From Crossaster papposus (Eukaryota > Echinodermata > Asteroidea > Velatida > Solasteridae), in NCBI GenBank assembly GCA_037893245.1, contig JBAIAA010000349.1:806001-870000 (forward strand): a stretch of 64,000 nucleotides of DNA, written 5' to 3'. Below the pieces are notes generated by a model. The model saw only the letters and a program-made list of their open reading frames with translations. It did no database searches and was not told where the DNA came from. Both the position numbers and the translations under genes were made by a program. This document shows, piece after piece, positions 10,910-45,414 of the stretch (its first letter is position 1; each line of letters begins with the position of its first letter).

Positions 10910-12169
10910 CTACATGAACATACAACCGGGAACATCTTCATTACTACTCATGTCCCACGGCAGAGTCACTGAGATACAGTTATCAAGCGAGGTGACGTCG
11001 TGCCACCAAAACGGAGGCGTATACAGCAGTTCTCCGGGTTGTAAGACGCAGTGGTACGGCTGGGCATTCCTCAACTTTGGAAACCTCTCGTCATCTTCAA
11101 CATCAGAACTGTGAAGATCCACACGACTAGTGTGCGCACGCTCCGAGTAACTAGAACGAGGGTATACGTTGTGCGTGTCTTCATGCGAGAAGAGAACGAG
11201 TTCTTTCTTCCCGACAATTTGCGCTAGCAAACCGTGGTTGCGGTCGTAGTGCAACGGAGTGACGTTACCCCGAGTTCCAATCCACAGCTGCATTGTGGAC
11301 TGGTTAAATATGCGAGCATGCATTTCCTGGCATTCCGAGGCAACAGACTTGTTGCCGTGGCGATGACCCGATTTCTGAACTGCATCCACCGCAGCATCTC
11401 TCCGTTCTGAGCTTTCTGATGATGCAGAGAGCTGGGTTGTGTCTCGCGCTTGAAAACTAGTGGATTTGATCGGTGTGTGATTTTGTTCCGTGCGCGGCCC
11501 AAGAGAAGAATCGTCAATACAACTTGAGACACAACTGCAAGGTGCTGACAACATTTCCTCCCACGGACTGGATGGAGAAGCGATCTCCTCGTCGCGTGCA
11601 GATGCCAAGTCATGTACTGGACAATGCCCGACGTTATCTCCACTTGCATCCTGGCTTAACAGCCCTTTCTGATTTAGACAATCTTCATATTTGATGTAGC
11701 ACACTACATCCAAGAGTGTCTTGATTTGGCTTGGAACATTAATGTCTCCGAACAACATCTCGGGCATTGAGAAAGTTCTGAGATAATACCGCTGCCTTTC
11801 AATTTGGCCATCTTCATCATCCGAGGCGGTGCTTGTGTTTCGGATGTCGCAACCATCCTGACCATTAAACACACGACTTAGGAAATTGTCAGGAGCGCAA
11901 GTGATTGTTGTCGTCACTTCTGGGTGGTTAATGAATTGCCGATTGTCACGCGACACGAAAACCTGGAGGCCATCTTGAAACTGATGCTTCAGCGCTTTCT
12001 GCAAGTAACTGGTGGTCCATTTAGTTGTTGGTAGCCAATCGGAGATGATCTGACTGAGAATTACAGGGTGCCTATTTCTGTATCGTTGGTTAAAGACTTC
12101 ACTGCTCAGGTGTTCTGCTCGTTGAATTTCAACAGGTTCTTTGTTAAAGCCTAACATTGCGGCCGACAT
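10910..12169 (-). CDS. JmjC-domain 2-oxoglutarate hydroxylase (KDM8/JMJD5-like), intronless
   Basis: A single 419-codon open reading frame. The N-terminal part (residues 1-165) resembles the cupin-type N-terminal region of JMJD5/HIF-hydroxylase-like proteins. Residues about 170-285 are Ser/Asp/Cys-rich and probably disordered. The catalytic JmjC domain is residues about 286-406: GNVTPLHYD gives the iron ligands H307 and D309, VGKKELVLFSHED follows, and GELLYTPPFWWHDV supplies the distal His H390. Family members hydroxylate side chains of protein substrates (JMJD5 acts on arginine); the exact substrate is not readable. The start at 12169 is the first ATG of the frame. Its 5' end faces ERCC3, 561 bp away. 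Lack of introns next to an 18-exon gene suggests either an intron-poor family or an old retrocopy. The frame is intact, so it is likely functional. Confidence 0.9.
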   Translation of the reverse strand: MSAAMLGFNKEPVEIQRAEHLSSEVFNQRYRNRHPVILSQIISDWLPTTKWTTSYLQKALKHQFQDGLQVFVSRDNRQFINHPEVTTTITCAPDNFLSRVFNGQDGCDIRNTSTASDDEDGQIERQRYYLRTFSMPEMLFGDINVPSQIKTLLDVVCYIKYEDCLNQKGLLSQDASGDNVGHCPVHDLASARDEEIASPSSPWEEMLSAPCSCVSSCIDDSSLGPRTEQNHTPIKSTSFQARDTTQLSASSESSERRDAAVDAVQKSGHRHGNKSVASECQEMHARIFNQSTMQLWIGTRGNVTPLHYDRNHGLLAQIVGKKELVLFSHEDTHNVYPRSSYSERAHTSRVDLHSSDVEDDERFPKLRNAQPYHCVLQPGELLYTPPFWWHDVTSLDNCISVTLPWDMSSNEDVPGCMFM

Positions 12170-12730
12170 ACTACATCATACATGTACACTGCCAAGGTGA
12201 GTAATTATTCACGCGGTCGGACACGCGGAAACCTCGTTTATTTCGCAATTGTTTATGCACTTAGTGCGAAGGGAAAAATGTGAGGTTGCAACGCTGATGC
12301 TAATTCTATGGACGGCTCGCCTAGTAGTAGTAGTAGTAGTTGTCAATGATCGTGACGTCATGCCGACTGCAAGAATGTTCAGAAATCCTTAATTCATTTA
12401 CCAACATAATATGATAAAGCACTTTTACGCATGGGGTAGAAAACCGACACTGTTCGCATAGGCCTACATATCTGTTTTCAAAGGAAAATTCGTAGTCGTA
12501 TTTCAGGGTACACATCAGTCCAGTCGAGCTTATTCCTCCATGGTCACACCATAGTCCATTACTCATTAGGCATTACATTATTGTTATTTTGATAAATTGC
12601 GCCCTCAAGAGGTGGACATCACTCATCAGCATCTGGAGCGTACAAAGCGAAAACGCCATACACTGTGCGCTGTGTGCAGGGGGTACGTCAGCAGTGATTG
12701 CCTAACAGTAACAAACGCCGCTAAGATAGA
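12170..12730. promoter_or_regulatory. Candidate bidirectional promoter between JmjC gene and ERCC3
   Basis: 561 bp separate the two divergent start codons, so both 5' untranslated regions and promoters must overlap or abut unless distant 5' exons exist. A perfect CRE palindrome, TGACGTCA, lies at 12353-12360, and a short (TAG)n microsatellite at about 12322-12341. No convincing TATA box was seen. Confidence 0.6.
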
Positions 12731-36276
<23,546 letters not shown>

Positions 36277-36667
36277 TCATCAAACCACCGGAAGACGTCC
36301 ATTATTCGTGCCTATGTGCTTCGAGAAAGTCAGCCATGTGCACGCAGCATTGTCCGTGTCCCGAGGTGGAATAGGAACATTCTGAATTTCCAAATACGCC
36401 ATTGGATGGCCAGGATTTGAATTTTATTTTTATTTGATTTGATTTGTTTGATTTATTTATTCAGGTTAACTCGACAACAATATGACCGAACAAAAAATAC
36501 AAAACACAAAAACAGTTGATTTAACCTGGGATAGCCCCCCCCCCCCCAAAAAAAAGCCAACTTTACAGGCTTATTTCCATTCGGGTCCCAACTTTAAAGA
36601 CAGAAAAAGAAACGAAAAAAATCATCCAAACATGTGCCCTATGACTACTCTTTACCTTGTTGTTACT
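36277..36667. other. ERCC3 3' flank, low-complexity
   Basis: T-rich TTTATTTGATTTGATTTG stretch near 36430 and a C12-A8 tract near 36535. No canonical AATAAA close to the stop was found; the ERCC3 3' end is therefore undefined. Confidence 0.5.
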
Positions 36668-36846
36668 AAAATATCATGGGTGGCTTGTGTGTAAAGCTCT
36701 TGCCTCTCACCAATGTGGCCCGGGTTCGATTCCCGGCCCGGACCATATGTGAGTAGAGTTGTGCGTTGGTTCTCTCCTGTGCCACAAGGGTTTTTCTCCA
36801 GGTCATCTGGTTTTCCTCCCTCCTGAAAAATCAAACACATCAAATC
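36668..36846 (+). mobile_element. tRNA-derived SINE, third family
   Basis: Head GGGTGGCTTGTGTGTAAAGC with B-box GGTTCGATTCC (about 36722-36732), a short body CTCCTGTGCCACAAGGGTTT, and a CAAATCAAA tail. Confidence 0.75.
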
Positions 36847-36884
36847 AAAGGCATCCTCACAGGTAAAAAGAGAAAGTACCCCCT
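36847..36884 (+). pseudogene. Duplicate of ERCC3 exon 17 end and donor
   Basis: AAGGCATCCTCACAG then GTAAAAAGAGAAAGTACCCC repeats 35936-35975 almost exactly (one extra A). With the original it brackets the segment carrying the last ERCC3 exon. Confidence 0.85.
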
Positions 36885-37075
36885 AGGGTCAATTTCACGG
36901 AGCTGCTAAGCACAACAATTTGCTTAGCATGAAAAATTTTCCTTGGTAAAAACAAGGTTACAGACCAAATTTTCACGTGATCTTTATTGTTTTTGATTGA
37001 TAATCAGCTGTTTTTTTGCTTAGCATGAAAAACACGTAGAATTTTGGCTGATAACTTGTTTTCGATCTCAGGCTG

Positions 37076-38092
37076 TGCTCCGTTCTCATATGAGTCGATG
37101 TTGCCGGCTGCCATAGGCGCCTTTACGTGCCAGCGACTGGACCACGTTGTAGCCGCGTCCTTCGCAATTCAGCACACCAGCTGCGAGTAAGGATGATTAG
37201 CCTCCCCACTTATATAGTACAAGTACATGTACATAATAATGTTGTGCATAGGTTTGGGCCGACTAGGCCAAACCGACAAGAAACATAGATATAAAGCAAC
37301 CCTACAGAATTTCAAGGAAACACCCCCTCCCCCCAAAAAAATAAATAAAAACAAAACCTGAATTTCTGGCATGGGCAAGTCATCCTATATTTCTCAAATA
37401 CTCTACTTTTTGTGCCAGAACTTAACTAGTCTGTGGAATATCCGCTCGCTGGAGCAGATTCGGTGATTATTTACGCAAACAATGCAGCCAAATAGACCAA
37501 TTGCGCTCTCTAAGTCACGTGACCTATAGTGGGTATCAAACCTCAACAAACATGGCGTCCTCCATAGCAAAGTACATGATGATTGTTGCATTTGTTTCTT
37601 CGATCGAGGCTTTTCTTTCTCAAAATCGCTAGTGCTAGTGCCGGTCCCAACGTTCCGTGCCAGTACCACATCGTGAACATAACTTTCCTTGTAGAACTTC
37701 TAAGACTTGCTGGAACTGTCTTTACTGGCTTTATTCAGCCATTCCAAGTTCTTGGGTACAAACTCCGGAATATTCTTCAGAGATTTCGAGAAAGAAAAGC
37801 CTTGATCGAAGAAACAAATGCAACAGCGGCACTTTGCTATGGAGGACGCCATGTTTGTTGATGTTTGATATTTCACTATAGGTCACGTGACAATAGAGGG
37901 CGCTCGGGGTCGCATACATTTGCATGTCCACATACGTTGGTTTGGAGATGGCTCCGTTAACCAACGTACTATACTCAGACTTGACTAACATCGGTTGAAA
38001 AACTAATGCTGTTTTTCTGGCTTTTCCCAGCATCCATGAGAGCGAGTTTCCTAAGTATTTTACTGAGTTGAAAGCCGAGGAGTTTGATCTGT
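37076..38092 (+). CDS. Unrecognised gene: two 3' terminal exons
   Basis: Candidate exon 37076-37187 (acceptor TTTCGATCTCAG, donor GAGTAAGG) is open in one frame with codon usage like the ERCC3 exons. It joins in phase to 38028-38092 (acceptor CTGGCTTTTCCCAG), which ends IHESEFPKYF...EEFDL and stop TGA. AATAAA at about 38153 follows. The joined 59-residue end contains several Cys and hydrophobic residues; I do not recognise the family. The upstream exons must lie between the ERCC3 stop and 37076, where I find none, so this could be a displaced gene fragment. A foldback element fills its intron. Confidence 0.45.
37497..37907. mobile_element. Foldback MITE with about 130-bp arms
   Basis: Left arm GCGCTCTCTAAGTCACGTGACC through GGCGTCCTCCATAGCAAAG; right arm is its inverse, ending GTCACGTGACAATAGAGGGCGC. 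The arms are partly diverged; ORFs on both strands are mirror images of each other. Confidence 0.82.
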
Positions 38093-38782
38093 GAAGACTG
38101 TCTTGTTACACTCATTGTCAAGAAACATCGAGAGAAATAGTTGTTTGGTATAATAAAGTATTTATTATTTTCATTGCAAATTGGTCTGAGACTTTGTTTC
38201 TTGAGTTTTAAACGTAGTATTTGTGACCTGTTCCAACAAAACCCGGTCAAAGTCGAAGAATGTGTTTGATTACAATGTACTTCTGAAGTCATTTCGGGGT
38301 GGATTTTATCATTTTGAGGTTTTCCTGAATCACAAATTATTAATCTACAATCTCCCTGAATTTGAATATAATCACCTAGAAGTGTATTTTTTGTCAATTT
38401 TGTGAAACAATTGTGTACATAGAAATAATACACTTTTCTGAACTTTAAAACTTATAATTAGGTTGTCTTGGTTTATCACTAAATCCTTCCCCGAGGGGAG
38501 AATTTGTAAATGATACGTCATTTTAAAGATGGGAACCTAGAGATTTTGAAAAAAGCAAAATCGAAAAAAAACCACCAAATTGTCAACTTTGTCAGGGTTA
38601 CATTTTGCAAACATCAAAACTACTGATTTATTATTAAATGCCTCACTGTAAGTAATTAACAGTCTCAAGCATGGAATTTTGTAATGATTGCCAGCCAGCC
38701 TGACTATTTTCAAACAACTCCCCCAATTCATCTGAAGGAAGTCAAGGAACCAGACTACAAGAACAGCACTTTTTTCTATACC

Positions 38783-38954
38783 CAGCACGATATGTGGCAG
38801 AGGGGTACCCCCTATTATCCCTATACTTTATACGCACTCAACACTATTGTAACCTAACCCATCCCCCCTTGAAACCTAAAAGGAATTCCCGAGATTCCGG
38901 GAACACAATGGTCAACACAAAAGAGGGGGGGTTTTCTCTGCCACATATCGTGCT
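38783..38954. mobile_element. Small MITE with 19-bp TIR
   Basis: AGCACGATATGTGGCAGAG at 38783-38801 and its exact inverse CTCTGCCACATATCGTGCT at 38936-38954; no coding content. Confidence 0.8.
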
Positions 38955-39089
38955 TCATATGCTTTTTTCTAGGTTTTTCCTGCTTCTATGAACACAACTG
39001 TTAAAAGGTCAGCGTCACAATATTTACTATAAAATACAAATCCCTAATACCCATCTAAATTTAAAAAAAAAAGGTTTGTAACTAACTTT

Positions 39090-39299
39090 AACCAGTTCGC
39101 GCCGGATGACGTATATAAACGCAAACATTTCCCAAAATTCAAAACGGATGACGCATAAACACGCCAAGTTCAAGTTCGGAAATGTATGTCAGCAGCGCGC
39201 AAGGCCGGAAATGCGTGGGTGTGCTTCCCGGCACTATCAGCCTGAACAAGCTTCGGATCGAGTTTCGTTAAAAATAATCCCGGCGCGAACTGGTTAAAA
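39090..39299 (+). mobile_element. AACCAGTTCGCGCC-family MITE
   Basis: Complete: TTAACCAGTTCGCGCCGGAT to CCGGCGCGAACTGGTTAA, with internal CAAAACGGATGACGCATAAA and GGTGTGCTTCCCGG. Confidence 0.88.
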
Positions 39300-39936
39300 G
39301 GCAATATAAAATACCCACACCATTAACACACTCCTACAAGAAAAGCACAAAGAAAACTTCTTACTACTGAATAACTATAATCATAATATTTCAGTACATA
39401 ATAGAATTACCGATGAAAAACGCTAGTAACCAATTTTTGCAATTTCTTGCATCAAGATTGATTCGGATTAGGAAGTTTGAATAATTAGCGTATTCGGAGT
39501 ACAAGCTTGTGTGCAATCGAAAATACCACTTTTGTTTGAACACACAAGACACCTGCTTTCCAAACATTTTATATAATATAATACTCTAGAACCCGGAAAT
39601 CTCCTTAAATTTGCTGGTACCTGCTATGCTTTTACATGAATACGATGAAATGTTCTTCTAAAAAATAATTGTCAAATCTTTATGTGCACGTGCGCAGCGT
39701 CTAGCTTTATTTAAGAGGGGCTTAAGAGGGAGTTTAGACCCCCCCAAAAAACAATCATTTAGTACTCAATCAAATCTGCTTCTATAGCTATTTCCTATAC
39801 TTGGATATATGCGAGGGGTTCTGGCAGAATGGTTGTAATGGGGGTTCTCAGGTATTAGAAAAGAGGATAAAATTCTCCTTACAATGCTGTGTTTTGTACT
39901 TCAATTGGGCATTCTGTTAACAAGTTGTGGCTTTTT
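39300..39936. other. Intergenic, nothing recognised
   Basis: AT-rich; no coding or repeat structure found. Confidence 0.5.
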
Positions 39937-40146
39937 AACCAGTTCGCGCCAGAGAACGTACACGCCAAGTTTTCCCCCAGATTCAAAACGGATGATGCAT
40001 AAACACGTCACGAGCAAGGCCGGAAATTCGTGGTTGTGCTTCTAGGTACCATCGGCCTGAACCCGCCTCGGATCGCGTTTTGTTAAAAATAATCCCGCGC
40101 CTCGGCTCGGTTATGTTAAAATAATACCGGCACGAACTTGTTAAAG
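39937..40146 (+). mobile_element. AACCAGTTCGCGCC-family MITE
   Basis: Left end TTAACCAGTTCGCGCCAGAG, right end CGGCACGAACTTGTTAA, with a deletion of one internal GGCCGGAAATG block. Confidence 0.82.
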
Positions 40147-40515
40147 TCAGCATTTATCAACATGTAGCAAAAGTAAATTGTGGACAAAAAGGCCTTTGAA
40201 GTTTCGAGTTTTGTACACATGATATGGAAAAATACCAATTGTTTTTCCTTAAAAACACTTTTATTACACTACTTCCGTACTATCTCTTGACAAAATATAG
40301 TTAGTAGGCATACCAAAGATTACAAACGTCAATAAATCTGAAAATTGAAAAATTCCACCTATATTTATTTGTTTGCAGTTTTCTTAACCATACCCTGTGC
40401 CAAGTTCCGTCTCATTTTGCCAGGACACCTCGCATATAGAGCCCGAAAGTTCACTCCTGGTAGCGCGTGTTCAGATTCAAAAAATAACTTGCCAACATTT
40501 TTGGTACACTGATTT

Positions 40516-40670
40516 CTTAACCAGTTCGCGCCAGGATTATTGTAGGGGAGACCGGGCGCGGGATTCTTTTTCACGAAACTCGATCGAGGCGGGTTCAAGC
40601 CGATTGAGAAGTGGGAAGCGCACCCAGCCTCGCTCTCCGACAGATTTTTTCGGCCTTGCTCGTGATGACG
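40516..40670 (-). mobile_element. Partial AACCAGTTCGCGCC-family MITE
   Basis: TTAACCAGTTCGCGCCAGGA then CGAAACTCGATCGAGGCGGG and GGCCTTGCTCGTGATGACG; it is cut by a fragment (40690-40800) of the TTAA word-repeat element seen at 23069-23860. Confidence 0.75.
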
Positions 40671-40800
40671 TGTTTATCTCACATAATTTAACAGGGTCTC
40701 CCTGGGCCGTTTGTACTAAGTCAAACAAAGTCTAACATAAAAGTCGCTAATGTTTGATACCAAACCTACTAAAACCTGCAGTTGGAGTTTAATGGGTAGT

Positions 40801-41164
40801 TGGATTTGTGCAGATTGTATAATGCAAAATAGGTTGACTGCGCGAGGGTTCTTGCAAGCGGATACCTGCAACCTTGCAATTTCAGACTCTATGAACTATT
40901 CTATAAATTCACCATCCTGAGCCACGCAGAGTTTAACAATTTCTACCACTATACTTAATTTTATTGGCGTTTACATAGCTTTAAAGTCTTTTATGTTTCT
41001 GATTCTGTATAATATATAATAGCAAAGCTTTATTTCACATTCCGTACGTTAATTCCTACAATTTTTCCGATTAATTTTAATTTGTACGTGGGAGGATGAA
41101 CATTTGTAAGAACACCTCAGATGTCCAAGCGAATGGACCAATAGAAATGCGCGTTGGTTCGCAT
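40801..41164. other. Intergenic, nothing recognised
   Basis: No coding signal. TTTATT near 41030 could be a minus-strand poly(A) signal for the CISD3-like gene. Confidence 0.4.
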
Positions 41165-41285
41165 GCCTTTGGCTGTTTTCGAACCCCAGCTTTGTCTTCG
41201 TCTCAGGCTTTATTCGTACAGTTTAGCAATAGGCTGTAGCCGAAGACTGAGCCAAAGCCAGGGATTTGGGAAAACGGCCTTGGTC
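41165..41285. mobile_element. Short GGCCTTTTCGAA-family MITE
   Basis: GGCTGTTTTCGAACCCCAGC and GGGATTTGGGAAAACGGCC form inverted ends; it lacks the interior found at 8409-8648. Confidence 0.6.
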
Positions 41286-41525
41286 TGTTTGTAACGGAGG
41301 CTCTGATTGGGCGCATGAATCTTTGCGCTAATAACCACGGATCTTTCCGAATGTCCGCAGGGGTTTGAGGCGCGCTATTAGTAGAAAGCTTGTAAAATCG
41401 CTGCGTGGCTCAGGATGTAAATACACGTGCACATGTATACATTTGGCCTAACTACATGTACCACCATAATCAACCCTAAGGAATTACACTTTTTGTTATC
41501 CAAGGCACCATGACCGAAACTGGAT

Positions 41526-44500
41526 TCACTTGACAAGTCCCATTTTTTTACCGAAGGAAGTAAATATGACGTTGACGTGGGTCATGTCACAGTAAGGTTG
41601 GTTGCTGGTTTGCTTGCATCGGCACAGGAGCACCCTCTTGGGTTCGTCAACAGTAATCGGGACAGGTTTGAATTCGGTCGACTTGTGAGCGCCGTCACAA
41701 AAAGGCTGCAAGTAAGAACAACGTTTATGGCCGATGAAAAGGTGAAAGAAAAGTAGAATCAAAATTTGAAAAAGATTTAATTTTTCGGAGTTGTGGCACA
41801 CACAAAAAAGCAGTAGTAAACAGTAGTCAGTAGGAATTTTAAGGTAAGGAAATTTCATATATTAAGGCAGATTATGAATATAAATGTTCAATAAAATGAT
41901 AAATGCATGGATTTTGGCACACAAAGTATGTAATCACAAATATATTTGGCTATAGGGCCATCGCAGATTTGTCTTAGATTTGACCTAGAATTAGAATAAC
42001 AAGCATTTTTTTAAATTGTTTAAATGGCTGCCATTGCATGCTTTCTACCTTGAACCAGTTCGCGCCGGATGACGTATATAAACGCAAACATTTCCCTAAA
42101 TTCAAAACGGATGATGCATAAACACGCCAAGTTCAAGTTCGGAAATGTATGTCAGCAGCGCGCAAGGCCGGAAATGCGTGGGTGTGCTTCCCGGCACTAT
42201 CAGCCTGAACCCGCTTCAGATCGAGTTTCGTTTAAAATAATCCCGCCCCTTGGCTCGGCGATGTTAAAATAATCCCGGCGCGAACTGGTTAAAAAAGAGG
42301 GTTCTCAAAACTAAATTTTCAATTCTATGGAGTATCATATTTTAACCCTTGCTCTATGAGAGTTGTTTATTGCATGGCAGTGGCTACTCATATAACCAAA
42401 ACTTGTGCTACTGCTTTTTATTACTTACATAATATTAGACGTATCAGGAAGTACCTATCCAGGCAATGCACCGAAACTTTAATTCATTCATTTATTATCA
42501 GCCGATTAGATTATTGTAATAGTCTCCTTTATGGATTGCCTGATATTCAAATTAACCAGCTGCAACGTGTTCAAAATTCCTGTGCTAGATTGGTTTGTAA
42601 TGCTTTAAAGTACTGTCACATTACACCCTTGTTTATCGATTTACACTGGCTTCCGGTTAGGTTCAGGATCAATTTTAAAGTTTTGTTAATAACTTATAAA
42701 ATTTTAAATGGTCTTGCTCCCGCATACTTATGCCAACTTATAAAAAAAAAGGCATCTTCTTATTACAATCTTAGAAGTTCCATGGATGATACGCTCCTTA
42801 GTTACCCGGTGTGTCGGACTAAAATCACGCTCGGTGATAGGGCTTTTGAGTATGCTGCACCCAAATTATGGAATGCTCTACCATTAAATATTCGGAAGTC
42901 GACAAATCTTGCTGTTTTTAAAAAAATCACTTAAAACACATCTTTTTACTATGGCATTTTATTGATACTGTCCTTTTGGATGAGTTGGACTAAAATCATG
43001 CTGGGTGTTATGGCATCTTAGTTTGCTGCAAATTATGGAGTAAAATGATGTGATTAATGTTTCTGTCATGTTAATGTGTAATTTTTAAATTTGTATATTT
43101 GTAATGCACATTTGAACATCTTTTTATGGAATTTGCGCAATATAAGTTAATAATAATAATAATAATACATGCCAATGCACTCCAGCTGTGTGTATTAGAG
43201 GATTCTTCCCAAGTTTGTTGATGGTTTTGGGGGGCAAATATTGAAGTGCGTTGGAGTGTAAACAAGAGCAAGAGTTAATGAACAACATAAGGAAAACAAT
43301 AAGTAGAACCACCCCACCTCACAAAAGTCACATTTCACAATTGAAAAGGTGAGGAATTCCCTGCAAATGTGTGACCTGTCACCACAATATGAGAGTAAAG
43401 TCAGAAAAATTAACAATTTAGATATTGGTATTTTCAAATTCTTGAAACATCTTACAGAGCTCCAGAAATTCATGGGTTTTAAAAAAACGTGTTTGTGAGA
43501 AAACTTGCTTATAAACATCTTAAACAAAACACGCAAACAAATTGAAAAACAGGACAAGTAAGGTGCGGTTGAGCATAGCAACGGCTATGCTTTTATCATT
43601 ACCGGTATTTCTTCTTGAAACTTTCCACACATACACAAACTATTGTATAAACAACAAAATAACAAAATTTCGAAATCTTAGGATAGTTACGATGACCTAA
43701 TTTGCATATTTAATTACCGTGTTTATAAGACCACTAATGGACTTTAATCCAAACTCTACGCAAAATCGCATATTTTAAGAGGTTTTCGATCATCTGATCG
43801 CACCCAAATATGTAGAGGACTTGGGCTTTCTAAATTACGCAAAATCTAAAAATTGACCACCCCTTCATATATTTTGACTTTGGATGGCCATATCTCCGAA
43901 TCACATCGTGCGACTATACTCTCATACTAATAGTCATATTGTGGTGACAGGTCACATATTTATGTGCAAACTACTATACTATAATAAGAAACACAGTTCG
44001 GAAAACTACTCTTAACCCTAACTACCCCAAACCCATCAAACTCCAACTGCAGCTTTTGCTAGGTTTTGGCAGGTTTGGTACCAAACCGTAACAACTTGTT
44101 GTTAGACTTTGTTTGACTCAGTACCAAAGGCCCAGGGAGACCCTGTTGAATTCTGTGAGGTTCAGGACAGAAAGGCATGAGACTTGTCAAAATGTTAGAA
44201 ATTTGGAGAATGCACAGACATTTATACGTGAGTGACCCACATGGTCACGGCACAGTTCCGGGTCAACTGTAAGTGTATGTACACTTGCACCTTTTATGTG
44301 TGTCCCCACTAAAACACATAATGCCACTGGCCAGTTATCACTGTACCAAGTCAATAAAACTTCAACTGTTGGAGTTTGGCAGGTTTAGTACTGTTAGGTT
44401 CAGTACAGTTTACCAAAAATTACTGAACCTGTGTGAGCTGTTGAAGTTTGTTAGGTTTGGTATGCTTCCTAGTGCGAGAGCCTAGGGGGTTAGGGTTAAG

Positions 44501-44690
44501 TAACAATAACACAGGACTTTTATCCCCCTATACTGCTTGTGCTTGAGAATTGCTGTACCTGTTTTTTACTGAGGCCACATTTACACCACATGTATTTTTT
44601 GCCGGCTTCTAGTTTGACAAACACTGGCATTTTCTTCGCGATGTATGTCCCCTTGGGCCCAACCTCAAGATGCCGAACTTGTTGCAGATT
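41526..44690 (-). CDS. CDGSH iron-sulfur protein, CISD3-like (two 3' exons, first exon not found)
   Basis: Two minus-strand exons joined in phase 0: 44690-44559 (acceptor after CCCGGCCTTAG, donor GTACAG) and 41705-41526 (acceptor CTTACTTGCAG, stop after GLVK). Together 103 residues with two complete 3Cys-1His 2Fe-2S motifs: W-C36-x-C38...PF-C47-DGA-H51 and C72-x-C74...PY-C83-DMT-H87. Two tandem CDGSH motifs of this spacing are diagnostic of CISD3/MiNT, a monomeric mitochondrial-matrix 2Fe-2S protein; CISD1 and CISD2 have one. The upstream part KKMPVFVKLEAGKKYMW matches the domain start. The second motif reads CDMTH in place of CDG(S/T)H. The exon encoding the N-terminal mitochondrial leader was not located; it should lie to the right of 44690. 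The intron holds a LINE fragment, MITEs and a TTAA element. Confidence 0.88.
42054..42292 (+). mobile_element. AACCAGTTCGCGCC-family MITE
   Basis: AACCAGTTCGCGCCGGATGA to CCGGCGCGAACTGGTTAA; complete and very close to the 39090 copy, plus the extra CTTGGCTCGGCGATG block. Confidence 0.88.
42350..43168 (+). pseudogene. 5'-truncated non-LTR retrotransposon (LINE), C-terminal RT region
   Basis: An open frame 42356-42934 encodes the region downstream of the reverse-transcriptase core in CR1/L2-related LINEs: SRLDYCNSLLYGLPD, LQRVQNSCARLV, HWLPVRFRI, FKVLLITYKILNGLAPAYL and APKLWNALPL. The catalytic RT motifs and endonuclease are missing, as expected for 5' truncation. The element ends in an (AAT)n tail at about 43150-43166, typical of these families. 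The frame is still open, so the insertion is fairly young. Confidence 0.88.
43366..43959. mobile_element. MITE with TGTGACCTGTCACCACAATA termini
   Basis: Left ATGTGTGACCTGTCACCAC and right GTGGTGACAGGTCACATAT. The same family as the rearranged copy at 28670-29200 (shared interior GCATAGCAACGGCTATG). Confidence 0.87.
44016..44495. mobile_element. TTAA/CCCTAAC word-repeat element (inverted relative of the 23069 element)
   Basis: TTAA at 44012-44015 and 44496-44499. Ends CCCTAACTACCCC and GGGGGTTAGGG; the right subterminal CTAGTGCGAGAGCCTAG mirrors the left end of 23069-23860. Confidence 0.83.
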
Positions 44691-44851
44691 CTAAGGCCGG
44701 GATTAAAAAAACAAAAGAATGACTGAGTTAACAAAAAAACAAAAAAAAAAGATTATGACAAAACTTGGGTCTTAATTCTAACCCTTCTCAAACCTCTGAA
44801 AACCTGAGCCAACAACTTGCACACATTTTCAGGTTGGATCATGGGTTCGGG

Positions 44852-45345
44852 TACCCCTAGAACTCTGGGTCTCCCGACGCCCGTAGGGCGGAGCCCCATA
44901 GATAGAGAGGGTTTTTACAGGTTAACCGCCGTTAAACAATAGAAACCGTGCACAAATTCCGGCTGTTTTCCAAACCCTGTCATCGTCGTTCAGAGAAGCC
45001 ATGTGATTGGTCCGCACTGACCCCGGCCGGGGTCACGGTACCAACTGTTCATTGAACGTCCTTATCCGCCATCTTGTAACAGTCGCGTTTGCGGAACGGG
45101 CATAGTTTTCACCTTTTTTACAGAAATTGGCCAAGATTCGACCGGTTTTTGGTTTGTTACAGCTGGGTGAGTTGATAAAGTACTCATACAAATTTTTTGT
45201 TGGGGTAGACCGTGCGGCAGTATGGAGTTATTACCCGGAATTTGTGCACGGTTTCTATTGTTTAACGGCGGTTAACCTGTAAAAACCCTCTCTATCTATG
45301 GGGCTCCGCCCTACGGGCGTCGGGAGACCCAGAGTTCTAGGGGTA
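44852..45345. mobile_element. TIR element with 110-bp TIRs and perfect 9-bp duplication (A)
   Basis: TACCCCTAGAACTCTGGGTC... and its inverse ...GACCCAGAGTTCTAGGGGTA; by eye the roughly 110-bp arms match throughout. GGGTTCGGG flanks both sides (44843-44851 and 45346-45354). No transposase. Confidence 0.93.
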
Positions 45346-45414
45346 GGGTTCGGGGTTTGCAACGCTTCGTCGTTTCAAAACTCAGCAACTAAACTAGTGA
45401 CACACACGCACACT

